Shown one piece after another: positions 1-7,800 of a stretch of DNA of 7,906 nucleotides. A program made the position numbers and the translations under genes. The stretch is from Thermoplasmatota archaeon (GTDB lineage: Archaea; Thermoplasmatota; Thermoplasmata; GCA-020350865; JAUVCJ01): positions 1-7,906 of the forward strand of contig JAUVCJ010000101.1 in NCBI GenBank assembly GCA_030595765.1, written 5' to 3'. How positions within the stretch are numbered: the first letter of the stretch is position 1; every line of letters starts with the position of its first letter. Under the pieces are notes generated by a model, which saw only the letters and a program-made list of their open reading frames with translations, made no database searches and had not been told where the DNA came from.

Positions 1-746
1 ATGGTTCGTATCTGAAATGCTGATTCATCTGCGGAGTTTGCGATGAGATCTAGGTTCTCTACGATGTTTAGCAGGTGCATTACTCCAATCGGTTCGAGCC
101 CGAAGTCCTCAGAGTAGAGTCGCCTGCGAAGCTTGCGCTCCAATACGTCTGCTTCTTCTTCCATGACCTTGATGCGCCCAACAATCTCGTAAATACTGTC
201 CGCTCGCTCCACCTCACAATTGGCGTTTTCTGAGCGATATCCACCTGGGGACTTTCCAGAATCAAGACGTTTGCAGTATCCCATGACAGAGCCCTCGTAG
301 AGGTTTACGAATTCAGAGCAATCACTGCAACGCTTGTTCAGATGGGTATGGAACAGGTGCAATGCTTCGTCAAGAAGCTCCACTGAAGAGGCGACTGCCC
401 TTGTGAGTGCCAGGATATCATCCTTTAATGCCAGAGGAATTGGAGTTTTCCGCATCTCAAGCAAGAAAGCTACATCTTCGCAGAGGTCAGGAATGAAATC
501 CATTTTGTTCAGGAGCTGGAGCGCCATTGCCTGCCGCTGGGTAATCCCTTTGGTCTTTGTCCATCTTCCTACAAGGATCTTGTATACATTGTCTGCTCGG
601 CTTTCCATCTCGGCTATTTTTTCAATTGATGTGGCAACAGCCTCAAAGTCTGCATTGCAAAATTGCTCGATGCCCTGCTCAAGGGTCAATACACATTTCT
701 TTGCTATGCGGGAATGCTCAATGATTAGATCCAATCTGAACTCCAT
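1..746 (-). CDS. DUF47 family PhoU-like phosphate transport regulator (3' end cut by window edge)
   Basis: 248 codons are open from an ATG at 746 down to the window edge. The protein is all-helical and matches the DUF47/TIGR00153 family, distant PhoU relatives that usually accompany Pit-type phosphate permeases and are thought to modulate them at the inner membrane face. PhoU-type acidic E/DxxxD motifs are visible at E48-D52, D83-D87 (with E90, D91) and E196-D200. The C-terminal part has the family pattern 'EEEADVLERKL' (196-206), then a helix with 'NIVENLDLIANSADESA' (227-243), so probably only a few residues are missing. Start choice: GGTGA lies 7 bases upstream of the ATG and a TATA-like box lies about 37 bases upstream. 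Oddity: residues 138-178 form a loop not usual in the family, with Cys140, Cys143, Cys158 and Cys177. It is longer than the roughly 215 residues I expect for this family. No permease is in the window; one could lie beyond position 1. The family call is by motif reading, not a search. Confidence 0.85.
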   Translation of the reverse strand, partial: MEFRLDLIIEHSRIAKKCVLTLEQGIEQFCNADFEAVATSIEKIAEMESRADNVYKILVGRWTKTKGITQRQAMALQLLNKMDFIPDLCEDVAFLLEMRKTPIPLALKDDILALTRAVASSVELLDEALHLFHTHLNKRCSDCSEFVNLYEGSVMGYCKRLDSGKSPGGYRSENANCEVERADSIYEIVGRIKVMEEEADVLERKLRRRLYSEDFGLEPIGVMHLLNIVENLDLIANSADESAFQIRT

Positions 747-779
747 GCTCAACTCACCGGCGGCGGCAATCAACCTCTT

Positions 780-790
780 GGATATAAGTT
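780..790 (-). promoter_or_regulatory. TATA-like promoter element of the DUF47 gene
   Basis: The minus strand reads AACTTATATCC, centred about 37 bases upstream of the ATG at 746. An archaeal TATA box sets initiation roughly 25 bases downstream, which would give a leader of about 10 bases that just includes the GGTGA ribosome-binding sequence. The fit of spacing, leader and start codon supports the call; the match to the consensus is moderate. Confidence 0.55.
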
Positions 791-812
791 TTACGGGTAT
801 GCAGTGTAGCCC

Positions 813-832
813 AAAGAGTAATATTTCTCTTT
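813..832. repeat. Small inverted repeat AAAGAG-N8-CTCTTT upstream of the DUF47 promoter
   Basis: Perfect 6-base arms at 813-818 and 827-832 flank an 8-base AT-rich spacer. The dyad sits about 25 bases upstream of the TATA-like element, where archaeal activators or upstream-binding regulators act. Its CTCTTT arm is the same hexamer found in the two direct repeats further upstream, which suggests a shared binding sequence. Alone, a dyad this short could be chance. Confidence 0.35.
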
Positions 833-851
833 TTTACTACATCCTCCTGAC

Positions 852-905
852 TAGCGAATCTCTTTACTAATGAATAGTTTTCTGTAGCGGATGCTCTTTG
901 CTAAT
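852..905. repeat. Imperfect direct repeat pair upstream of the DUF47 gene
   Basis: Copy 1 (852-871) and copy 2 (885-905) share TAGCG, then AAT or GATG, then CTCTTT-R-CTAAT. They differ by two substitutions and one inserted base, and start 33 bases apart, about three helical turns, so both would present the same DNA face. A looser CTCTTT...ACTA element follows at 827-839. No coding frame explains them. They could be sites for a phosphate-responsive or other regulator of the DUF47 gene. Confidence 0.45.
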
Positions 906-960
906 AGATTCAGGCCACCTAGCTGATATTTTCTGCAGATCGGTTAAATTGAACAGGTGT

Positions 961-998
961 GCTTGAACGCTCTAAATAAAATCAACTAGAGCGAAAGC
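961..998. repeat. Hairpin-forming inverted repeat 3' of the unknown gene
   Basis: Perfect 7-base arms CGCTCTA (968-974) and TAGAGCG (987-993) enclose a 12-base loop; outer GCTT/AAGC (961-964, 995-998) could extend the stem past a small internal bulge. It lies 40-75 bases beyond the stop codon of the minus-strand gene ending at 1038. It may be a 3' RNA hairpin or a protein-binding dyad. There is no T-run after the stem on the minus strand, so a bacterial-style terminator is unlikely; the only T-rich stretch is in the loop. Confidence 0.35.
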
Positions 999-1037
999 AA
1001 TAAGGTGGGCATTCACCAATGCAGAGGTATCCCTGTT

Positions 1038-1628
1038 TTACTGGGTGAACGTCTCGCCCTTCTCGTAGTTCTCTTTGACGTATTTGAGAAGCATTTCACG
1101 GTTGCGTCTAAGGTGTGACTCATACCAATGACGTACCAGCTCTCCAAGGATCTCATGAATCTTATTGAAGCTAACTCTGGTGATGTTTTGGTCATAGAGT
1201 ACCTGCTGTGTGAAGATGCGCTTCCATCCAGAAAACTTGTAGTAATGTTCGCCCTCGCAGTACTCAAAGACCAGGCGCAGATGTGTGGTTTCCTTGTTGT
1301 AGTACCACATCTTCAAGGAATCTCCCATCCTGCCCTGATCGGCAGTCCTGTCGGTCAGGCTGATGTTGTTGACGGTTGAGAAGTCAAAATTGCTTTTAAA
1401 CTCCCACTCGTCAGGGAACTCCTTAAACAGTGCAAATGCACCGTGGCTAGGTTCCATCGTGAAATGGATGCCCTCTTTGTTGAACCGTGTCCAGATCTTC
1501 CAGAAATCCTCAATGAATGTCTGATTAATCTGAGCCTTCTGGGAGTTGTATTCTCCCATGTCGGAGATTATCTCCACGGTCTTCTTCTCGAGCTCTTTGT
1601 CCAAGGCTTCGAACCAGTCATCAGCCAT
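1038..1628 (-). CDS. Conserved-looking protein of unknown function, 196 residues
   Basis: Complete frame from an ATG at 1628 to TAA at 1038-1040. GAGG sits 6 bases before the ATG and a good TATA-like box lies about 36 bases upstream, so this start is well supported. No signal peptide or membrane segment is visible, so it is probably cytosolic. Residues 1-50 are charged and helical. The middle (about 53-145) is rich in aromatics and alternating hydrophobics, suggesting a beta-sheet domain; it includes a 'TDRTADQGRMGDSLKMWYY' stretch and 'YCEGEHYYKFSGWKR', whose Cys, Glu and His residues look like conserved-site candidates. The last 45 residues are a basic amphipathic helix with 'WYESHLRRNRE'. 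I do not recognise the family and assign no function. The gene runs parallel to the DUF47 gene 291 bases downstream, which has its own promoter, so co-transcription is not required. Its composition and reading on the opposite strand give no better alternative. Confidence 0.8.
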   Translation of the reverse strand: MADDWFEALDKELEKKTVEIISDMGEYNSQKAQINQTFIEDFWKIWTRFNKEGIHFTMEPSHGAFALFKEFPDEWEFKSNFDFSTVNNISLTDRTADQGRMGDSLKMWYYNKETTHLRLVFEYCEGEHYYKFSGWKRIFTQQVLYDQNITRVSFNKIHEILGELVRHWYESHLRRNREMLLKYVKENYEKGETFTQ

Positions 1629-1658
1629 AGTAATCCTCAGCCTCGGGATGTAGCTCCG

Positions 1659-1669
1659 TAAATATATAG
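1659..1669 (-). promoter_or_regulatory. TATA box of the unknown-function gene
   Basis: The minus strand reads CTATATATTTA, a close fit to the archaeal TATA consensus, centred about 36 bases from the ATG at 1628. Initiation about 25 bases downstream would fall near 1638, giving a leader of about 10 bases beginning at or just before GAGG. The spacing matches that seen for the DUF47 gene. Confidence 0.65.
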
Positions 1670-1679
1670 CTTACTGTGA

Positions 1680-1748
1680 GATTTCAAGTTCGACGTGGTT
1701 GGAAAATCACCTTTTTTTGAGCATAAATGCCAACAGTTCGGTGAAATC
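1680..1748. repeat. Nested inverted repeats in the divergent promoter region
   Basis: Outer arms GATTTCA (1680-1686) and TGAAATC (1742-1748) enclose inner arms GTTGG (1698-1702) and CCAAC (1730-1734); AGTTCG also occurs twice as a direct repeat (1687-1692, 1735-1740). The set lies between the TATA-like elements of the two divergent genes. It could be an operator shared by both, but the arms are short and widely spaced, so chance is a real alternative. Confidence 0.25.
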
Positions 1749-1802
1749 GGACTAGATATATATAATAATCATCATAGACACTTATGTGAATCCAATATAA
1801 CG

Positions 1803-1811
1803 TATATATAT
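1803..1811 (+). promoter_or_regulatory. Candidate TATA box of the giant surface-protein gene
   Basis: TATATATAT on the plus strand, about 88 bases upstream of the ATG at 1895. Initiation would be expected near 1833, giving a leader of about 60 bases, longer than for the two minus-strand genes. Another AT-rich stretch at 1755-1766 is an alternative. The rest of 1629-1894 has no gene that I can support. Confidence 0.4.
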
Positions 1812-1882
1812 GGTCGGCTTCTAGGGATGTAATAGTGCAGAGAGTAGATTATGTTTCCTTCTGTGCGCCGTGATTTGGAACG

Positions 1883-1886
1883 GGAG
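1883..1886 (+). promoter_or_regulatory. Ribosome-binding site deciding the giant gene's start
   Basis: GGAG followed by 8 bases and then ATG at 1895. The frame opens only after the TGA at 1871-1873, so the start must be this ATG or the in-frame GTG at 1886. The GTG overlaps the GGAG itself, so the ATG is preferred. Confidence 0.6.
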
Positions 1887-1894
1887 TGCCCAAA

Positions 1895-4800
1895 ATGGCA
1901 GAAGAGGATGATAAGGACCTGATCGGAGATTTCCGCAAGAGATGGGCCAAGAGAGACCCAGAAGAGGCCAAGCCCTCGGAATCTTCAGGAGGAAAAAGCG
2001 CCTTTTTGTCCGAACTATTGTCCAAGATGGAAGCCACTGAGGGGACTCCACAAGCTGATGAAGATGGAACCAAAGCTCCCGATGCTCCCTCTTCAGATCA
2101 AACTCCAGACCCTTTCACAGATGAGCGACCCATACAAGAACCAACACCTTTTGAAAAGAGACCTGACATGCCTGGAGATCCTCAAAACATCGAAGGGACA
2201 GATCCCTTTGGGGAAGATCACATTGGGGAAGATCACATTGGGGAAGATGGTGTTGGAGGCGATGCTACTGGAGACGATGACTCAGGAGAAGATGTTCAGG
2301 ACGCATTTGCCAAATACGAGGAAAGCCTGGGACAGTATGACCAGAGAGAGAGTGGCAAGCCGGTTTCAGCCCAGGGCGAGGAAGATTCTCAAGAGGGCCA
2401 GGACGGCTTCGCAGAGGATGATGAGCTATCTATTGCCTCCGAGGAGGAAGGCCAGGATGCCTTTTCCTCATTGTCAGTGGAGGAGTCTCTGGATGATATG
2501 TCTCTGGAAATTGGTGTGAAGGGCGCAAAGGAAGAAAAACCAGTGTCCTTGGGAATTATTCCCACTCCAAAGAAAGGCCTGACAAGCACAGCCCTAGGAA
2601 AGAAAGGCCACATCAATGGCAAAGGCCTCACTAATGGAAGGGGAGAGGTCAATGGTTTAAAGAATATCAAGGGCAGGACAAATGGGCTTACAAACGGGCT
2701 GACCAATGGTTTGACCAACGGGCTCACGAATGGACTGACTAACGGCTTAAGACATGTTCGAAGAGGCATAGTCAATGGTCTTTCTGATGGTCTAATCAAC
2801 GGTAACGGCCTTACAAATGGCCTAAGGGTCAGAACAGGAGCGGTTGTTACCCACCGTAGCTCCAATGCCATCCTCTCGTTCTTCGTGTTCATACTACTGC
2901 TGTTTGCTCCGTTCTTCATGATATTGTTTGTTCCAGGCCCGCCTGGGCATGTAATCGTGGATGGAGCATTCAATGACTGGTCTGGGGTGGAGACGTTCAT
3001 GGATGAACCCACTGACCCGGGATACAACGCCAATATCGATCTTGTGAATTTCACATTGGAGCCTTCCCAAGATTATCTTTCTTTCTATCTAAAGGTAAAA
3101 GGATTGCTCTTTGAGGGTAACATCAGAACCCGTGTAGTAGATACCATCCAGATATTCCTGGACACCGACCACAACCCCGATACTGGATACCTGATCGAGG
3201 ATTTGGGGGCGGATTACATGATCAGGACCACAGGGTGGGACTACAAGATACATAGCTCCCAACTGTTCAGCTACAATGCCAACACTCAACACAACTGGAA
3301 TGGATGGAACTCCAAAAATGCGATACGCTCGGCTGTTACTGGTGAGGAATACGAGGCTCAAGTCACCTACATGGACTTGGGCATTGGCAGAAACACTCAG
3401 GTCAATGCACTGTTCCACACCCTTGACTGGCGCGGCAATTCCGATATGTCCGATTTTGCGATATCCAACATGCCTGGAATATTGCTGGTGAACAGCCAGT
3501 CCGTTACCCCTGGGCTCATTGATGCAGGAGCAGAGGATGTTCCAATGCTGAGACTGGAATTCAAGGCTATTTCCAGCCAGATCGTCATGGGCTCCATCAC
3601 ACTGGAGAAGCTCGGAGGGGTGCCAGATTCAGAGCTTGGTCTTGTGAAGCTCATGAAGCCTAGCAATCCCAATGGGTATGACCCTGCAACAGCTATGGAG
3701 GTTGATAGAGGACATGTTCAGGACGACGGAATCACCATCCATTTCATCAATCCCATGATTATCAAACCAGGGGAGGACTTAGTGATCTATGTTACTGCGT
3801 CCATTTCTCCTGGCGCTACCTCTGGCCAAACTTATGGGCTAGGGCTTGCAAATCCCGATTCAATATCAATAATGAACGGCACGATCAGCTTGAATAGGCT
3901 TAGCCCCCAGGAGGACAGAACAGAGGTTGCCTATATTGGAGCCATTCCGACAGAGGTAATGATAGATGGAGCATTCGCGGACTGGAACTATGCCAGCACC
4001 TTCAGGGACACTGTCTATTCCCAACAGAACGTGGACCTTTCCGACTTTGGAGCTTCTTCTTCCACTGATGGAGTATCTTTTCTCTTACAGGTGGATAACG
4101 TGATGATGGGCGGCACTGCAGTGCCATGGTTGAACACAGACGTGGTTTCCCCAACCGATGTCGTTCAGACCTATGACTCTGATTATGATGGTGTCCCTGA
4201 TGAGCATGACCCCCACCCATACGATTTTAACAACGATGGTGAGGACGATATCGATACATGCACCATGGTGGGCACAACCGCAGGAGACGTCCCATCTTGT
4301 GATATTGATAAGGATGGTGTCAGGGATTATGACCCACGACTTGTGGGAGTGATCACCAACCTGGACGAACTTCTCACAACCGTAATACCCACAGGCGCAG
4401 AGAGTGGTTTCCCACCTGAATACCAGGGCCAGAGCGTTTCCATCTTTATTGGCTACCGCCCAACAGTCATCCCAGAGGTTCCAGAGGCCGTTAATGGTGA
4501 GGATCAGGCAATTGTGTTCCTGGACATCGATTTGGATCCCACCACTGGCTATGCCGCAGGTGAGATCGGTGCTGACTATGCAATAGAGATCACTGGAAAG
4601 TGGGGCGAGTTATTCTCCAATAGGTTAATGCTATTTTCTGGTGGGAACTCAACTGACTGGGCATGGACAGAACAGGCTCAGCTACCTGCGGCACTGGACA
4701 TGACAAGGCTTGAGGTGCAGATCCCTGTGGCCAACCTGACACTTGGAACATTCCAGGCCTATATCTACATCACAAACTGGAACCACGAGCAGGAGGATTA

Positions 4801-7800
4801 TTCTCCATTTGCGTTGGAGATGGATGATACCGGGGCAGTACGCCCTATAACCCGCTCGACCAGGGCACCGTTCCCTGTAACGGTTTATGGAGCTATATTG
4901 CAAACTGGCTCCCTTCTGGATGGAGCTTTTGTCACGATCACCATTGCCAATGACACTGGCCAGAGATATTACAACCTAAGCTATGCTGACCCCAGCAACA
5001 CCATCAATTACTTCAACAATTCAGTAACGGTCAATGATGGCGACTTCATATTCGTTAACGTAACTCATGAGAACTGGGCAGGCTCGGCCTGGGCTGTAGC
5101 TGAGTTAGCTGAGGCGACCTATAAGATAAATGTAACCCTGGATGAGAATCCGCTTCTAATAACAGAAGTGCAGGACTCTCCCAATATCGCTGAGCGGATG
5201 GAGGTATACAACAATGGTAGCTCCACCCTAGATATCGCCGGTCATTACTTGGTGACTGAAGACCAGGCCTTTGGCATTTCAACACTTGGAGCAAACCCTG
5301 GTTTCTTGGCACCAGGAGAGGTAGATTTCCTTAACGTCAAGCCGACCGAGAATACACTAGGGAACGAGGCCGACATAGTTAACCTGGTCAATAATCTTGG
5401 ATACTCCTACGACATGGTAGCATATGGTTATGAGGGCACCAGCCCTGATCCCTTGCTTGGAGAGTCCATTGCCAGGAATCTCACGACTTCAGAGTTCAAC
5501 AGGGAGCCTACCCCGAGCTTTGGCACTGTTCAGGACATCGAACCCAGGAGCTGGAACTCCGAGGTAGTACTGAATGAGGTACTGGCCAGCACTACCTACC
5601 CTAACCAGCGATATGTGGAGCTTTATTATTCTGGCTCAGGATCCCTGGACATAGGTGGGTTTAAAATTGTGGTGGATGCTGAGTACAGCATTCCTGCAGG
5701 AACCACCCTTGATTCCAATCGCCGATTCTATGTTCTGGATAATAGAGAGGGCCTATTCCCTGCCAGTTTCGACCTTGACGCCTCGGCTGACAATGTCTAT
5801 CTGTACAACTCTAGCGGATACCTTTTAGATGAGGTAGGGTGGACAACTGCCGTTACAAGAGGCACCTCCATTGGCAGGATACAGAATGGAATGGGTGAGC
5901 TTATCGGCTTCGACGATTATTCATCCTACTCTGCCGGATGGGACCTCAGCATGGATGCAACACTGATGGAGTCCAATGCCCAAGCCCTTCCAGAGCTTTC
6001 CAATATCACAGGAGAGGATAGAGAGGATGGCTTTGGATGGTCTATTGCCAGCACTGACGACCTGGATGGCGATGGATTCCCCGATATCCTTGTGGGAGCA
6101 CCATATCACGATGTGTTCAATGGCACCAGATATTATCTGCTGGATGTTGCAAGTCCGGTTCCAGGGAACGAGTCCATGAGCACTGATGGTATCAATGGTG
6201 GGCCTGGTTGGATCCAGGTTCCCGACACCTCCCCAACACAGGATAGGTTCAGCTCTTGGATGAGCCAGAAGTACTCAAGCACAGTAGACCTAAACGGTAA
6301 CTGGCAGTTCAATATCACCATCAATCCAATGGGCTTAGGAGCAGGCGCAAGTGCCTTCCTTTATGCCAAGGCTTATGTTTACAAGTCAACTGGAACATCC
6401 AGGCTCCTTTTCGAGACCGATTTGGATGACGTGGATCTCGGAACGGTCTTTGGACTTACGGATATCGTATGGAACCATGAGTTCCTGAGCGAGAGCCCGG
6501 TAATCAGGCCTGGCGATAGGGTGCAGGTGGAGATATGGGCGTACAAGGCAGTTATTGGCAGTGGCGTAGGGGGATACGAGCTTTATTACGACGACCTTGC
6601 CGGTCCATACGAATCGAATGTGGTCGTCCCTGAGACCAAGCTGGACGCTGGAGCGGTCTACATGTTCAGCGGCTCCAAGCACGCTGGAGGAGCCCTTCAG
6701 TCCAAATACGCTGATGCCAAGTTCACAGGCGAGCATGCAGGCGACCTCTTTGGCTGGTCACTTGATGGCATTGCTCCGTATGGTGGCGATTTCCTTCCAT
6801 CGGTTGTCAGCGAGACCGAGGACATGAACGCTACTGGCACGAACGGACAGCGTAAAATTGTGCGCACCGATGAAGGCGACATCTACGTGGTCTTCAGGAA
6901 GCTAGATAATAATATTCCATCCACTTATAGGATATATTTGGCAGTTTCAGAGGATGATGGCGCAACCTGGTCAGATCCAGCTTTTGGTAGCCTGGCAAGC
7001 ACTCCAGGGCTTGGCTGTGAGGAACCCACAATGGCAATCGATTCCCACAATGTTATGAATCTAGCATGGAGCCAGGATAATGGTGGTGGGTCATGGAGCA
7101 TTTATTACACCACCTACAACCCGGCATCTGGGTGGGGCGGAATCTCTATGATATCCAGCGTAGGAATAGGTGCTGGCGATGCAGCCATTGCAGTCAATTC
7201 CAGTGATAATCCAAGCGTTGTCTATGCGGAGGCCAACATAATCAAGCATACGTTCTATGATACAACGCTGGGAGGATGGCAGGTTCCTACTAAGGTATCA
7301 TCGGGAGCTACCTCACCTGACTTCTCACCCAGCATAAGCTTCAATGGCTCGGATGTATTGCATGTTGTCTGGAACGGCTGGGATGCCACGAACATGATCG
7401 ACCAGATCTATTATGGCAACGGAACCTTTACAGGTGCATCTTACTCATGGTCTGCACAAGTCCTTATTACCTCATCCACGTGGGAAGATTCCAAGAGACC
7501 CTGCATTGCAGTGGATCAGAATCAGATCGTCCATATAGTCTATGTGACCGACCAGTCCACTAACTACAAGGTTTTCTATACCAACTCTACTGATATCTGG
7601 CCTACTATGGGGCAGCCCATTTCCGAGGGCGGTTCCATGATGGACCTTAACGAGCCTACAATAGCTCTTGATGATAATGGCCTGCCTCATTTCCTCTGGT
7701 GGGGCGCTGATTCTAATGTTTACTATGGTTATCTTGGCGGCTCTACCGAATATCAGTTATCCAAGGATGGCAAGAGCAAGTACCCTACCTCCAGATGGAG

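Noticed and set aside
80..265. 61-codon minus-strand frame
   Set aside because: It is another frame of the same strand inside the DUF47 gene and would start in its middle; the DUF47 frame explains the region.
838..850. GGAGG followed by ATG TAG on the minus strand as a leader peptide gene
   Set aside because: The start codon overlaps the GGAGG and is followed at once by a stop, and the likely transcription start of the DUF47 gene lies downstream of it, so it would not be in the mRNA.
334..870. 178-codon plus-strand frame
   Set aside because: It lies opposite the DUF47 gene and runs past its promoter. The product has a Ser/Arg-rich, motif-free composition typical of antisense shadow frames, while the minus strand gives a clear family match.
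961..998. Intrinsic terminator for the gene ending at 1038
   Set aside because: The stem is good, but no T-run follows it on the minus strand, so it is recorded only as an inverted repeat.
2681..2749. CRISPR-like or satellite DNA repeat
   Set aside because: The 12-base units are in-frame codons with synonymous divergence and no spacers, so the repeat is a protein feature.
2389..3054. 221-codon minus-strand frame with 'PLVSPFV' repeats
   Set aside because: It is the antisense reading of the NGLT tract and membrane anchor of the giant gene; its repeats are only the complement of the sense repeats.
6839..7738. Active sialidase
   Set aside because: Only one Asp-box is clear, and no FRIP motif or arginine triad can be seen; propeller fold is supported but not catalysis.
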